Made by a program: the position numbers and the translations under genes. The notes beneath the pieces were generated by a model that made no database searches, was not told where the DNA came from, and saw only the letters and a program-made list of their open reading frames with translations. 64,000 bases of DNA from Turneriella parva DSM 21527. Its GTDB lineage: Bacteria; Spirochaetota; Leptospiria; Turneriellales; Turneriellaceae. The stretch's first letter is position 1. Every line of letters begins with the position of its first letter. The stretch covers positions 186,001-250,000 of the forward strand of contig NC_018020.1 in NCBI RefSeq assembly GCF_000266885.1, given 5' to 3'. Shown in pieces: positions 51,771 to 61,627 of this stretch.

Positions 51771-53105
51771 TCAGGGATGTACTGTGGAGAAAAACTTAAG
51801 GCAGCGCTCACGTGCGAACCTGTGATCGACGATAGGTGCGCGCGCTTCGGTGCCAAAAAAGTTATCATTCTTGAGCCAGCGATCGATGTAGATATTCTTC
51901 GGGTCGAATTTCTTCTGCTGCTCGCTCGGGTTGAATATACGAAAGTATGGCGCCGCATCGACGCCGATGCCCGCACTCCACTGCCAGCCGCCGACATTCG
52001 AGGCAAGTTCAAAATCGAGCAGGTGCTGCGCGAAAAAATGTTCACCCCAGCGCCAGTCGCAGAGCAGGTGTTTGGTCAGAAACGACGCCACGAGCATGCG
52101 CACGCGGTTGTGCATGAACCCTGTCGCAACGAGCTCGCGCATGCCGGCGTCTACGAGCGGATAACCCGTTTCGCCGCGCGTCCAGGCTTTAAAGTCGGCC
52201 TCGCTGCCGGGAAATTTGAGCTGCTCATAGATGGCCCGAAACGGCCGCTTGGTGGTGTGCGGGTAATACCAGATAATCATCTGGTAGAACTCGCGCCAGA
52301 TCAGCTCGGCGAGAAACTTCTGGCTGAGCCGGGCGGCGAGCGCGGCGAGAGCGCGTATCGAAACAGTGCCGAAACGCAGGTGCACCCCGAGGCGTGATGT
52401 GCCGGCAACCGACGGTATGTCGCGCGTGTCGCTGTAGTGTTCAATCAGCGCGGCGTCGAAAAGCGGCGGCGGCACGGCAATCGCCGATCTTTCAAAGCCG
52501 ATCGCGCGCAGACCCGGATTCTGGTGATCTGCGGTTGCGGGTAGAAATTTACCCTTTGAGGCAAGTTCATGATAAACCGGTGGCTCATCGGCGAATCTCG
52601 CGAGCCACCGGCGCGAATAAGGTGTGAAGACATTGTAGGGCTTGCCGTCATCTTTTAGAACTTCATGAGGAGCGAAAACGACATGATCTTTGTGCGCATG
52701 AAATTCTGCGCCCTTTGCCTTGCAGAGCCCGGCAACGGCCGCGTCGCGTTCGCGCGCGTAGGGCTCATAATCTTCGTTGCACCAGATGCCGCGCACATTA
52801 AAGCTCTGAAAAAGCCGTTCATAGACACTGAGCGGGGCATCGAAAAAAATGCGCAGCATTGAGCCACGCGCGCGCAGATCGGCGTCGAGTTTCTGCAAGG
52901 TGTCGAAAATGAAGGTGATACGCGAGTCGTTCTTGATTTTTAGGTGACGCAGAATATTGGGGTCGAATATAAAAACACACATGACCGGCAGCCCGGTTGC
53001 CAGAGCGGCGTTTAGCGCGGTATTGTCGTCGAGCCTCAGGTCGCGCCTGAACCAGTGGATCGCGAGAGAATTTTCATCGCGTTGCACGGTGCCATTCCCT
53101 TTCAT
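51771..53105 (-). CDS. phr: Deoxyribodipyrimidine photolyase (cryptochrome/photolyase family)
   Basis: Light-driven repair of cyclobutane pyrimidine dimers; 444 residues. N-terminal antenna domain: LAIHWFRRDLRLDDNTALNAAL. The FAD domain includes LAELIWREFYQMIIWYYP, GETGYPLVDAGMRELVATGFMHNRVRMLVASFLTKHLLCDWRWGEHFFAQHLLDFELASNVGGWQWSAGIGVDAAPYFRIFNP, the class I CPD photolyase signature. The start overlaps the end of the upstream membrane methyltransferase-like gene by 32 bp, so a slightly later start is possible. Confidence 0.95.
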   Translation of the reverse strand: MKGNGTVQRDENSLAIHWFRRDLRLDDNTALNAALATGLPVMCVFIFDPNILRHLKIKNDSRITFIFDTLQKLDADLRARGSMLRIFFDAPLSVYERLFQSFNVRGIWCNEDYEPYARERDAAVAGLCKAKGAEFHAHKDHVVFAPHEVLKDDGKPYNVFTPYSRRWLARFADEPPVYHELASKGKFLPATADHQNPGLRAIGFERSAIAVPPPLFDAALIEHYSDTRDIPSVAGTSRLGVHLRFGTVSIRALAALAARLSQKFLAELIWREFYQMIIWYYPHTTKRPFRAIYEQLKFPGSEADFKAWTRGETGYPLVDAGMRELVATGFMHNRVRMLVASFLTKHLLCDWRWGEHFFAQHLLDFELASNVGGWQWSAGIGVDAAPYFRIFNPSEQQKKFDPKNIYIDRWLKNDNFFGTEARAPIVDHRFARERCLKFFSTVHP

Positions 53106-54612
53106 AGTAGTGCACCAGATTCTGCGTCATGAGCGTCTGCACTTCTGTCGCTACCCGCGCCATATCAGCCGGAAAAAAAGCCATCGACTGCAGCACTTCT
53201 CTGGTCAGAAAGCGCATCTCATTTTCAAGCAGCAGCTTCTGCGGCATCGCCAGCGGCTCGCGGGAGAATGCGACAAAACCCCATTCACCGAAACTCGGCA
53301 CGTATGCATGGTATGGCAGGGTTTTATACCCCTGCGACTCCACAGTATTGTGAATGCACCAGAACGCTGTGCGCGCCACAAAGGGCGAGGTCGACTGCGT
53401 CACGGCTACGGCCCCGGGCGCAAGTACACGCTTCAGGCGGTGAAAAAACATGTCTGAATAGAGTTTTCCGATCGCGAAGTTGCCAGGGTCGGGAAAATCA
53501 AGAATGACCACGTCGTACTGACTTTTCGGTTTTTCGATATAGATGAAGGCATCTTCATGAAAAACATTCACCCGTTTGTCGGCGAGTGCATCCCGATTCA
53601 AATCTCTAAGCCAGGGGTGTTCGCGAGCGAGTTTGGTCATCGCGGGGTCGATGTCGACGAGATCGACACCCACCACATTTGGGTAGCGCAGAAATTCGCG
53701 AATCGCGAGGCCGTCGCCCCCGCCCATAATCAGCACTCTGAGTGGAGCCTTTGGCCCCCGACGGTCGAGCACCATCTGTACCGGCACGTGCACGAGCGCC
53801 TCGTGGTAACGGTATTCATCGAAGCTGTTAAACTGCAGGTTATTGTTCAGAAAAAGCGAAAAATATTCATGCCATGAAGTGATCACGATCTTCTGGTAGT
53901 GTGACTGTTCACTGTACACGACCGGGTCGTTATGCAGCTCTTGGTCGAGAAAGCCCTGAATCGGCTTCGAATAGACGAGAGCGACGACCAGCACGAGCAA
54001 CACCGCGCACGCCTTCACGAGCAGCAGGCGCAGACGCACCTGTGCCTGAAAGACATAGAGTGCCACAAACGCCACGAGCACGTTCAGAATACCCGCGAGT
54101 ATCGAGGCGCGAATTAACCCCACCTCAGGCCTGAGCAGCAAGATCGGAAAACTTACTGCGGCGACAAGCCCCCCGATGTAGTCGAGCGAGAGCACGCGCG
54201 CTACGAGGTCACGAAAATTCATGCGGTCTTTGAGAATGCGCAAGAGCAGCGGTATTTCAAGACCCACCAGCGTACCGATAACAATCAGCAGCGCATAAAG
54301 AACGAACGCATAGTGCGCAGTGAATGAGAACACAATAAAAAGCAGCGGCGCAGCAAAACCACCGACAAGCGCGAGCGCAATTTCGAGATCGATGAATTTT
54401 TCGATGGCATTGCGCAGAATGAAGCGGCTCAGGTAAGAGCCTACCCCCATCGCGAAGAGGTAAACACCGATCGTGCGCGAAAACTGCGTCACGCTGTCGC
54501 CGAGCAGGTAACTCGAAACCGTGCCGGCGATAAGTTCGTAAACCAGCCCGCACGCAGCGATCAGAAACGCCGAGAACAGCAGCAACGAACTTTGAATTTT
54601 TGCCGAGCGCAT
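53074..54612 (-). CDS. Membrane-anchored spermidine-synthase-like protein
   Basis: 512 residues. The first 215 carry about seven hydrophobic helices (LLLFSAFLIAACGLVYELIAGTVSSYLLG ... YALLIVIGTLVGLEIPLLLRIL). The C-terminal half is the aminopropyltransferase fold: NNNLQFNSFDEYRYHEALVHVPV, VLIMGGGDGLAIREFLRYPNVVGVDLVDIDP, DVVILDFPDP. The GGGDG and DEYRYHE-type motifs match SpeE. A polyamine role is possible, but membrane-fused members of this family are mostly uncharacterised. Confidence 0.83.
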   Translation of the reverse strand: MRSAKIQSSLLLFSAFLIAACGLVYELIAGTVSSYLLGDSVTQFSRTIGVYLFAMGVGSYLSRFILRNAIEKFIDLEIALALVGGFAAPLLFIVFSFTAHYAFVLYALLIVIGTLVGLEIPLLLRILKDRMNFRDLVARVLSLDYIGGLVAAVSFPILLLRPEVGLIRASILAGILNVLVAFVALYVFQAQVRLRLLLVKACAVLLVLVVALVYSKPIQGFLDQELHNDPVVYSEQSHYQKIVITSWHEYFSLFLNNNLQFNSFDEYRYHEALVHVPVQMVLDRRGPKAPLRVLIMGGGDGLAIREFLRYPNVVGVDLVDIDPAMTKLAREHPWLRDLNRDALADKRVNVFHEDAFIYIEKPKSQYDVVILDFPDPGNFAIGKLYSDMFFHRLKRVLAPGAVAVTQSTSPFVARTAFWCIHNTVESQGYKTLPYHAYVPSFGEWGFVAFSREPLAMPQKLLLENEMRFLTREVLQSMAFFPADMARVATEVQTLMTQNLVHYYEREWHRATR

Positions 54613-54615
54613 CGC

Positions 54616-55944
54616 TTAGAAGCGACCCAACTGGCGCATGAGCTCAAGCTCACCGATGTCAATCTTGCTCAGGCGTGCAATCTCTTCGAGTGAAACATTG
54701 TTTTCGGTCAGCGCCTTCAACGCCTGTTTGCGGTAACCGCTATCTTGCACGAGGGAATCGATCAGAAAACCTTTCGTATGGGCGTCGAGCTCTTTGACGG
54801 CGAGCGTATTGCGCGGTGCCGCCTGTACCTGAAAGGTGCGATCGGCAGAGGCTGCCATAAAGCGTGGTGTCTCGGGTACTGAAGATTCTGCAACCCGCGC
54901 AGGCCTTGACGCTGCAACTTCAGCGCGCGGCTGAAAATTATCGCCTGTGGCGTAAAATTCTGCGCGCGCAGAAATTTCAGCACGTTCTCGCTCCGCCTTT
55001 TTTTCCGCTTTGATCTGCTCGGCGCGGCGCAGCACCGCGGCAAAATCTGACTGCGGTTCTTCGGGGGGCGCCGGCATGCTGCGCGCGATTGTCGGCTCGC
55101 TTTTCGCTGCCGCCGCGGCAGCAGGTTTTGCGGCGGCTGGCTTTTCACCGAATACCATCGGCTTGATCGCCTTACCGATCGACGACAAGAAGTTCATCAT
55201 CGCCGGGTTCTCTGCACTCTCGTCTGTGCTTTCGGCAATTTTTATTTTCGCTGGTATGACAACTTTTTGCTGCTGCTCCGGTTGTTTCGTTCTGCCAACG
55301 CTGAATTCATCGCGTTCATAGAGATCGCGCATCAGCTCTTCAGCGATCGCTGAATCGTCTGCTGTCTCGGCGCGTTCATCAAAGTATGCAGCAGGCGCCA
55401 CCATGGGTTTCGCCGCCGGCAGAGGCTCGGGCCGCGGCGCAGCAGGTTCTGCAGCCGCTTTCAGCTGCTGCGACTTTGCCGGTACAGGCTCGACCCTGGC
55501 GGCTGCACGCGATTTTTTCAGCGCCCGTTTCTTCTCTTCGGCAGCGAGAGCGGCGGCAGCCTTCGCGGCTTTGCGCTGCTCCGCCGGGGAAAGCTTTTTC
55601 GCCTTAGCCTGCACCGGGCTTCGGGGTCTGGCTGCTTTCACAATCGGCGCGGGTTCTTCAACCAGCGGCGCGACCGGCGCCGGTTGCGCCACGCGCTCGC
55701 CTTCAGCAGAGCGCGCCAACTCGTCACCGCGGCGCAGCAGGTTCTGCAGCCGCTCGATGCGTGAATCGAACATGACGGTATACCCTTCCATGTCGCGATA
55801 AAACTCTTTCATGTCGTTATGAATGCGCGTTTTGTAGAATTCTTTGATCTGCAGATCGACCTGCCGCGTGATTTTGAGCGACAAGATCACGTAGAGCAGC
55901 GCTGTCATACAAACGAAGAGCAAGACCGCGAGGCCGATTTCCAT
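54616..55944 (-). CDS. Membrane-anchored coiled-coil protein, unrecognised
   Basis: 442 residues. One N-terminal membrane helix (IGLAVLLFVCMTALLYVILSLKI), a helical segment (QVDLQIKEFYKTRIHNDMKEFYRDMEGYTVMFDSRIERLQNLLRRGDEL), a long Ala/Pro/Glu/Lys-rich central region of low complexity and a C-terminal helical domain (GFLIDSLVQDSGYRKQALKALTENNVSLEEIARLSKIDIGELELMRQLGRF) that looks like a helix-turn-helix module. Four bases separate it from the next gene on the strand. Function unknown. Confidence 0.65.
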   Translation of the reverse strand: MEIGLAVLLFVCMTALLYVILSLKITRQVDLQIKEFYKTRIHNDMKEFYRDMEGYTVMFDSRIERLQNLLRRGDELARSAEGERVAQPAPVAPLVEEPAPIVKAARPRSPVQAKAKKLSPAEQRKAAKAAAALAAEEKKRALKKSRAAARVEPVPAKSQQLKAAAEPAAPRPEPLPAAKPMVAPAAYFDERAETADDSAIAEELMRDLYERDEFSVGRTKQPEQQQKVVIPAKIKIAESTDESAENPAMMNFLSSIGKAIKPMVFGEKPAAAKPAAAAAAKSEPTIARSMPAPPEEPQSDFAAVLRRAEQIKAEKKAERERAEISARAEFYATGDNFQPRAEVAASRPARVAESSVPETPRFMAASADRTFQVQAAPRNTLAVKELDAHTKGFLIDSLVQDSGYRKQALKALTENNVSLEEIARLSKIDIGELELMRQLGRF

Positions 55945-55989
55945 AGGCTATGCCTGCCTGAAATTGGCGGGTGTCAAGAATTATGTCAC

Positions 55990-56021
55990 ATTAGCGTGCC
56001 GCCTATCGGCGGCACGCTAAT
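55990..56021. other. Perfect hairpin between divergent genes
   Basis: ATTAGCGTGCCGCC, loop TATC, GGCGGCACGCTAAT (14 bp). It is 40 bp upstream of the purT start and 45 bp from the opposing start. Unlike the other perfect hairpins it is at gene starts, so it may be an operator or leader structure. Confidence 0.6.
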
Positions 56022-56060
56022 AGTATGCAGGGTGACTCTAAAACCATCGGCGTCATGATC

Positions 56061-57251
56061 ATGTCTATTCGCATTGGCACCCCTGCAAAACCCGACGCAA
56101 CGCGCGTGATGCTTTTGGGCTCGGGCGAGCTCGGCCGCGAGGTTGTGGTTGAGCTCATGCGCCTTGGCTGCGAGGTGATTGCCGTCGACCGTTACGATCG
56201 CGCGCCGGCGCAGCAGGTTGCACACCGCGCGTTCACGGTATCGATGCTCGACGCAGAGGCGCTGCGCGCGGTCATTAAAGAGGTAGATCCTCATTTTATC
56301 GTGCCTGAAATTGAGGCAATTGCAACAGAAGTGCTCAGCGAGTTTGAGGCGGCCGGCGTCAGGGTTGTGCCCACTGCCCGCGCCGCGCAGCTGACGATGA
56401 ACCGCGAAGGCATTCGCCAGCTGGCCGCCGAAGAGCTGCAGCTCAAAACTTCGCCCTACTTTTTTATTGAGTCTCTCGCCGAACTCAAAGATGCCGCAGC
56501 AAAATTAGGATTTCCGCTCGTTCTGAAACCGATCATGAGTTCGTCGGGCAAGGGGCAAAGCCTCGTGAAATCAGCGGCAGATCTTGAGCCGGCTTATCAA
56601 TATGCTCTCGAGGGCGGCCGCGGCAAATCGGGTCGAATGATCGCCGAAGGCTTCATCGATTTTGATTATGAAATTACTCTTTTAACAGTGAGACATTCTA
56701 ATGGTACGACCTACTGCGAACCGATCGGCCACCGCCAGGTAAGAGGCGACTACCACGAATCGTGGCAACCGCACGGCATGAGCGCGGCAGCGCTCAAAGA
56801 GTCGCAGCGTATCGCCTCAGCGGTGACGAACGCCTTGGGTGGTTATGGCCTCTTCGGCGTGGAGCTCTTCGTCAAGGGCGACACGGTCTGGTTCAGTGAA
56901 GTTTCACCCCGCCCTCACGATACGGGCATGGTGACGATGATTTCGCAGAACTATTCTGAATTTGCGCTGCACGCGCGGGCGCTACTCGGCATGCCGCTGC
57001 CCGAAATCAAGCTTGCGGCGCCTTCGGCATCGTATGTCATTCTCGGCGAGGGCCACTCGCAGAACTTAAGCTATACAGGCATTGAAGAAGCGCTCGCCGA
57101 CCCGCAGGTGAATATTCGCCTGTTCTCGAAACCCGAAATCGACGGCGAGCGCCGCCTCGGGGTTGTGCTCGCGACCGGGTCAAGCACTGATGAGGCGCGA
57201 GCGCGGGCAAAGGCTGCGAGAGAAAAGGTGTCTGTGCTCTATGGCGCGTGA
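56061..57251 (+). CDS. purT: Formate-dependent phosphoribosylglycinamide formyltransferase
   Basis: ATP-grasp enzyme that formylates GAR with formate in purine synthesis; 396 residues from the ATG at 56061 ([36 protein letters not shown]). In-frame starts 2 and 12 codons earlier exist. [66 protein letters not shown] and [32 protein letters not shown] match E. coli PurT closely. Family certain. Confidence 0.96.
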   Translation: MSIRIGTPAKPDATRVMLLGSGELGREVVVELMRLGCEVIAVDRYDRAPAQQVAHRAFTVSMLDAEALRAVIKEVDPHFIVPEIEAIATEVLSEFEAAGVRVVPTARAAQLTMNREGIRQLAAEELQLKTSPYFFIESLAELKDAAAKLGFPLVLKPIMSSSGKGQSLVKSAADLEPAYQYALEGGRGKSGRMIAEGFIDFDYEITLLTVRHSNGTTYCEPIGHRQVRGDYHESWQPHGMSAAALKESQRIASAVTNALGGYGLFGVELFVKGDTVWFSEVSPRPHDTGMVTMISQNYSEFALHARALLGMPLPEIKLAAPSASYVILGEGHSQNLSYTGIEEALADPQVNIRLFSKPEIDGERRLGVVLATGSSTDEARARAKAAREKVSVLYGA

Positions 57252-57296
57252 CGCCCTGTCTTTAGATTCAGATTTGACGCAAAATCTTCGGCGAAC

Positions 57297-58520
57297 ATGA
57301 GCAAAATACTCGTACAGAAATTCGGTGGCACCTCGGTCGGCGACCCTGAGCGCATCAAGCGCGTTGCAAACCGCATCAAAAGCTACCACGAAAAGGGTTA
57401 CCAATTGGTGGTCGTCGTTTCGGCGATGGGCCACACGACCGACGAACTTGTCGACCTGGCGGCCAAAATTTCGACCAACCCGCCCAAACGCGAGATGGAT
57501 ATGCTGCTCTCAACCGGCGAACAGGTTTCGATCGCGCTTTTGGCGATGGCCCTGCATGAAATCGGCGTGCCCGCGCGCAGTTTTACCGGCGGTCAGGTAA
57601 ATATCGTCACCGACGGCAATTTCTCGAATGCGCGCATTGAAAGCATCGATACGCAGCGCCTGAACTCGCACCTCGAACAGGGGCATGTCTGCATCGTTGC
57701 GGGTTTTCAGGGTGTCGACCAGAACCAGAATATCACGACCCTCGGGCGCGGCGGCTCTGATACAACCGCAGTGGCGCTCGCGGCAGCGCTCAAAGCAAGA
57801 GAATGCGAAATTTATACCGACGTCGACGGTGTTTACACGACTGACCCGAACAAGGTCGAAGCGGCGCACAAGCTCGACCAGATCAGCTACGACGAGATGC
57901 TCGAACTCGCGTCGCTCGGCGCAGGCGTCTTGCATAGCCGTTCGGTTGAATTTGCAAAGAAATACGATGTCGTCATTCACGTGAAATCGAGCTTCAATTA
58001 TAATGAAGGAACAAAAGTCGTAAGCGAGAATCTAATTATGGAAAAACTCAAAGTCACCGGTGTTACACTCAAATCAGACGATGCACGCATGACGATCGGC
58101 GATATTCCCGATAAGCCGGGCATTGCCGCTGAAATATTTGAAGTGCTGTCTGAGAAGCGCATCAATATCGATGTCATCGTTCAATCCACGGGAAAAGACA
58201 AGCTCAACACGATTTCGTTCACATTACCGGTAAGCTCAGTGCGCGATGCCAAAGAAGGCCTTGAGCCGCTGATTCAAAAATGGGGAGCAGGCACAATTTC
58301 GACCGATGAAAACATCGCTATTCTTTCAGCGGTGGGCGTCGGCATGAAATCGCACAGCGGGGTGGCCGCCAGCATGTTTAAGGCGCTTGCCGAGCAGAAC
58401 ATCAACATCGAGATGATCTCAACCAGCGAAATTAAAATTTCATGCGTCATCTCGCAAGACCGCGGCAAAGAAGCGCTGCGCCTGATACACACGGTATTCG
58501 GCCTCGATAAGGCTACATGA
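57297..58520 (+). CDS. lysC: Aspartate kinase
   Basis: Phosphorylates aspartate, first step to lysine, threonine, methionine and diaminopimelate; 407 residues. Kinase domain begins [24 protein letters not shown] and includes [36 protein letters not shown] and [37 protein letters not shown]. Two C-terminal ACT domains ([71 protein letters not shown]) suggest lysine or threonine feedback. Close to murI, another wall-precursor gene. Confidence 0.97.
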   Translation: MSKILVQKFGGTSVGDPERIKRVANRIKSYHEKGYQLVVVVSAMGHTTDELVDLAAKISTNPPKREMDMLLSTGEQVSIALLAMALHEIGVPARSFTGGQVNIVTDGNFSNARIESIDTQRLNSHLEQGHVCIVAGFQGVDQNQNITTLGRGGSDTTAVALAAALKARECEIYTDVDGVYTTDPNKVEAAHKLDQISYDEMLELASLGAGVLHSRSVEFAKKYDVVIHVKSSFNYNEGTKVVSENLIMEKLKVTGVTLKSDDARMTIGDIPDKPGIAAEIFEVLSEKRINIDVIVQSTGKDKLNTISFTLPVSSVRDAKEGLEPLIQKWGAGTISTDENIAILSAVGVGMKSHSGVAASMFKALAEQNINIEMISTSEIKISCVISQDRGKEALRLIHTVFGLDKAT

Positions 58521-58526
58521 GTCTTG

Positions 58527-59450
58527 ATGGTGGCCTCCATGCCCATCGGTTCGCGCGAAGAGGCACCTCGTGTGCAGCGCGAACCCGGGGCCTCCATGCC
58601 CATCGGCTCACTCGAAGAGGCACATCGTGTGCAGACCGAGCCTCGGGCCTCCATGCCCATCGGAGTTTTTGATTCGGGTCTCGGTGGGCTCACCGTACTC
58701 AGCGAAATTCACCGCGTGCTACCGCATGAAAACCTCGTCTATTTTGGCGATACCGCGCGCGTGCCTTACGGCAACAAGTCGAGCACGACGATCATCAGGT
58801 ACTCGCGTGAGATTACGAAATTTCTGCTCAAACAAAACGTCAAAGCGATCGTTGTCGCCTGCAACACCGCGTCATCTTATGCACTCGAAGCGATTCGCGA
58901 ACTGACCGAGATTCCGGTTTTGGGGGTGATCGACCCAGCCGTGCGCAGCCTCATCGTGCGCGCGCCACAAAGCGCCATAGCAGGTCTCATTGCGACCAAA
59001 GGCACGATTGCGAGCGCGTCTTATGAGTCTTCGCTCGGCCGAAACGGTGGCAAACAAAAGCTCGTCGCGCAGCCCTGCCCTCTGCTCGTGCCACTCATCG
59101 AAGAGGGTTATGCGAGCAGCAAAGCGGCGGATCTCATTCTGCAAGACTACCTTGAACCGCTCGCCAAAAGCGGAGTCGAATACCTACTGCTCGGCTGCAC
59201 GCACTACCCGTTGATCGCCGAAAGTATCCGGAGGCTGTATCCGCAGTTTACGTTGATCGACAGCGCAGCTGAAACTGCCACGACGTTGCAGAAGCTTTTG
59301 CGCGACGCTGATCTGCTGGCGAAAAGCGAGAGGCCTTCGGTTGAACTCTACGTATCTGATATGACAGAGAGCATGCGCAACCTGAAAGAGCTGTTTTTCG
59401 CGGGCAAAGTTGATCGTTTCGAGGTGGCCCAGGTCAGCGAAGAGATGTGA
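58527..59450 (+). CDS. murI: Glutamate racemase with repeat-derived N-terminus
   Basis: Makes D-glutamate for peptidoglycan. The normal enzyme core starts at the ATG at 58653 (MPIGVFDSGLGGLTVLSEI). Catalytic cysteines are in VVACNTASSYALEA and LLGCTHYPLIAES. The frame is open upstream to a TTG/ATG at 58524-58527 and contains two extra 57-bp repeat units, each carrying its own ATGCCCATCGG. ATGs at 58539, 58596 and 58653 are all in frame, so proteins with two, one or no repeats are possible. I cannot tell which is used; the core alone has a normal length (about 265 residues). Confidence 0.94.
   Translation: MVASMPIGSREEAPRVQREPGASMPIGSLEEAHRVQTEPRASMPIGVFDSGLGGLTVLSEIHRVLPHENLVYFGDTARVPYGNKSSTTIIRYSREITKFLLKQNVKAIVVACNTASSYALEAIRELTEIPVLGVIDPAVRSLIVRAPQSAIAGLIATKGTIASASYESSLGRNGGKQKLVAQPCPLLVPLIEEGYASSKAADLILQDYLEPLAKSGVEYLLLGCTHYPLIAESIRRLYPQFTLIDSAAETATTLQKLLRDADLLAKSERPSVELYVSDMTESMRNLKELFFAGKVDRFEVAQVSEEM
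58533..58663 (+). repeat. 57-bp tandem repeat across the murI start
   Basis: Units at 58533-58589 and 58590-58646, plus the first 17 bp of a third (58647-58663). Each has GCCTCCATGCCCATCGG followed by an inverted repeat (first unit GGTTCGCGC...GCGCGAACC around GGCAC/GTGTGC). Period 57 keeps frame. The 13-mer GCACCTCGTGTGC in unit 1 is found reverse-complemented upstream of flaB (61633-61645). Confidence 0.85.
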
Positions 59451-59464
59451 GGGCTTTAGGCCGC

Positions 59465-60322
59465 TTACATCTCTTTCAGCAGATCGCGCAGATCAAAGTC
59501 GACTATATCGGCCGCCGTCACAAGATCGCGCGCGTCGATTGCGGCCGTCAGCTGCCCCATAAGCGCCACCAGTTTTTCGCCGATCTGCATCTTGGCGTCG
59601 TTGGCCTTGCGCATCAGCACCACGGCATCAATCAGCGTCGATGAGATGGTTTCGAGCATTACGAGAGCATCTTGCTCTTTGCCCTGCGTGAAGCGCGCGG
59701 CGATCTGTTCGACGTCTTGCTGCAGTGACGGTAACTTCTCGCGAAAGAGCGCCACCTTGCCTGCGGCCTCAGCGGGAGACACACGGGAAAACTCCGCATA
59801 GCGCAGCCAGAGCCGCAACTGGTTCTGCAGCAGCGCCAGCGCGTTGATTTTTTCAACCAGGTCAGGATTCGTATTGAGAGCGTTCAACGCCCCCGCGATG
59901 TTTTCGGGGTTCTCGGCAACGAGATAGCGGCTGAGCGCGTCGAAAGACTCTGCGATAAACGCGCCGCCATTTTTCAGATCACGCTCCTCATTTTCGCTGA
60001 GCGACTTGCCTTCTTGAATTGTCCGCGCCAAATGCAAACCCGCACGGTCTGTATAGTCGATCAGCTCGCGCAGGTTTGACTCGACGAGCTGCAGCTGGTC
60101 GCCAAGCTGCAGATTGATAACGTCAATTTCGTCTGATGTGAGTTCGGTCTTTTCAGCCGCCTCGGGTTTTGCCGCGACACGGTAGTCGATAATGAAGAGC
60201 CCTTGGGATTCAGCCCATGCCTGCAGTTTGTCAAGAATCTGCGTAAACGGCAGCGACTCGCCAAGTTCATAGTTCAGCTCTTCGCCGGTTTCTGATTCAG
60301 ACTGGCTGATGAGAATTCGCAT
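59465..60322 (-). CDS. Helical protein of unknown function downstream of flaB
   Basis: 285 residues, mostly helical and acidic (LVESNLRELIDYTDRAGLHLARTIQEGKSLSENEERDLKNGG; LNALNTNPDLVEKINALALLQNQLRLWLRYAEF; LQQDVEQIAARFTQGKEQDALVMLETISSTLIDAVVLMRKANDAKMQIGEKLVALMG). No membrane segment or signal. Not recognised. Same strand as flaB but separated from it by a hairpin array and terminator, so probably separately transcribed. A flagellar role is only a guess from position. Confidence 0.68.
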   Translation of the reverse strand: MRILISQSESETGEELNYELGESLPFTQILDKLQAWAESQGLFIIDYRVAAKPEAAEKTELTSDEIDVINLQLGDQLQLVESNLRELIDYTDRAGLHLARTIQEGKSLSENEERDLKNGGAFIAESFDALSRYLVAENPENIAGALNALNTNPDLVEKINALALLQNQLRLWLRYAEFSRVSPAEAAGKVALFREKLPSLQQDVEQIAARFTQGKEQDALVMLETISSTLIDAVVLMRKANDAKMQIGEKLVALMGQLTAAIDARDLVTAADIVDFDLRDLLKEM

Positions 60323-60380
60323 ATTCTATTAACGTCTGCAAAAGCCGCCCGCAGTAGACAATTTGCTCAGCAAGACGGGC

Positions 60381-60421
60381 AAAAAAAAGCCTAAAGGATC
60401 TGTTTTGCAGATCCCTTAGGC
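60381..60421 (-). terminator. Intrinsic terminator of the flaB transcript
   Basis: On the minus strand GCCTAAGGGATCTG, loop CAAAA, CAGATCCTTTAGGC (one mismatch) is followed by a run of eight T. It ends the long flaB 3' region. Confidence 0.85.
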
Positions 60422-60444
60422 TGCAGAGTGGTACGGCGATGTAC

Positions 60445-60567
60445 TTTTTGATTCACGCTGCTGCGCAGCGTGAATCAAAAAACTCAATCCGCCCCCGTGG
60501 GCAGATTGAGCTTCTTCATGCGGCCTCAAGCCGCATGAAGAAGGTACTCAGCCAAGGGGCTGAGTAC
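60445..60567. repeat. Four near-continuous perfect or near-perfect hairpins after flaB
   Basis: Hairpins at 60445-60481 (16-bp stem TTTTTGATTCACGCTG), 60483-60510 (CTCAATC-c-GCCC / GGGC-a-GATTGAG), 60511-60543 (CTTCTTCATGCGG / CCGCATGAAGAAG) and 60544-60567 (GTACTCAGCC / GGCTGAGTAC) abut with zero or one base between them. With the terminator they make five structures in the 3' region of flaB. Stem sequences are unrelated to one another. Confidence 0.85.
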
Positions 60568-60574
60568 GCTCCGG

Positions 60575-61423
60575 TTAACGGAGAAGTTGCAGTACGCTTT
60601 GCGGACGCTGGTTCGCCTGTGCGAGCATCGCCGTACCAGCTTGTGTGAGAATCTGGTAGCGTGTGTAGCTCGACATAGTTTCTGCCATGTCTGTATCGCG
60701 AATGCGGCTTTCTGACGCCTGAATGTTTTCATAAGCGTTCATGAGCCCTTTCGCTGCGTGTTCGAGGCGGTTGTAATACGCGCCAAGGTCAGCACGCTGC
60801 TTGCTGATGATGCGCAGTGCTTCATCAGAAAGACCGATTACAGAGTTCGCCTTGCCCGGTGTTGAGATCGAGATGAACGTCAACACAGTGGGGTTTCTCA
60901 GCTTCAACGCTGCAGATGTCATTGTTTCGATGAACACGCGCTCGCGCTGGTGCATGTTTGCGCCCATATGGAACCACATTGAAGCAGTTGGGTTGAGGCG
61001 TGCAAATGAACCTGTGAGCAGTTTCATCTTGTTGAATTCAGCCTGTGAAGCGATACGATCGACTTCATCGATCAGTTCTGAAATCTCAACCTGAATCTGC
61101 TGGCGGTCTTCGTCAGTGTAGATACCGTTGGCAGCCTGTACCGCGAGAACACGGATACGCTGAACGAGCTCTGCAGTTTCTTGCAGGTAACCTTCTGTGG
61201 TTTGGATAAAGCTCATACCGTCTTCAGTATTCTGCTCAGCACGACGCAGGCCATGAACCTGTGTACGCATTTTTTCTGATACCGCGAGACCTGAAGCATC
61301 GTCGCCGCCGCGGTTAATCCGCATGCCACTCGACAATTTCTCCATATCTTTATCCAGATTCCAGTTCTGGAACTTCAATACGCGGTGCGTATTGATCGCA
61401 GACATGTTGTGGTTGATAATCAT
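60575..61423 (-). CDS. flaB: Flagellin FlaB, periplasmic flagellar core protein
   Basis: 282 residues, spirochaete FlaB. It begins [59 protein letters not shown] and ends [40 protein letters not shown], the two conserved D0/D1 helical ends of flagellins. The central [25 protein letters not shown] is characteristic of FlaB and supports the spirochaete assignment. GGAGG lies at good spacing before the ATG. A sigma70-like promoter is upstream and an array of hairpins follows. Confidence 0.98.
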   Translation of the reverse strand: MIINHNMSAINTHRVLKFQNWNLDKDMEKLSSGMRINRGGDDASGLAVSEKMRTQVHGLRRAEQNTEDGMSFIQTTEGYLQETAELVQRIRVLAVQAANGIYTDEDRQQIQVEISELIDEVDRIASQAEFNKMKLLTGSFARLNPTASMWFHMGANMHQRERVFIETMTSAALKLRNPTVLTFISISTPGKANSVIGLSDEALRIISKQRADLGAYYNRLEHAAKGLMNAYENIQASESRIRDTDMAETMSSYTRYQILTQAGTAMLAQANQRPQSVLQLLR

Positions 61424-61536
61424 CTGTTTCCTCCGTGAAACGTATATTGCCCGGTCTTCGAAGATTCGAAGCGCGAAACCTCATGTCTCGCCGTCACCCG
61501 CAGGCGACCGCCCAGTCTTACCATATATGTCGACGG

Positions 61537-61566
61537 ATTATATTTTTACTTGATGAAAGATTTCAA
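61537..61566 (-). promoter_or_regulatory. Predicted flaB promoter (sigma70-like)
   Basis: On the minus strand TTGAAA (61566-61561) and TATAAT (61542-61537) are separated by 18 bp. The leader is about 105 nt. No clear sigma28 pattern (TAAA and GCCGATAA at 15-bp spacing) was found nearby. Confidence 0.6.
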
Positions 61567-61627
61567 AAAAGCGATGCACTTTTTTTCATTTTTCAGAAAA
61601 AATGCTAATGCATTTTGTGAGTTGTGC

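Noticed and set aside
60445-60567. Remnant of an integron or attC-like array
   Set aside because: No integrase, no R/L box signatures and no cassettes between the hairpins.
61424-61560. Sigma28-type promoter for flaB
   Set aside because: TAAA occurs, but no GCCGATAA-like box is present at suitable spacing, whereas TTGAAA-18-TATAAT is clear.
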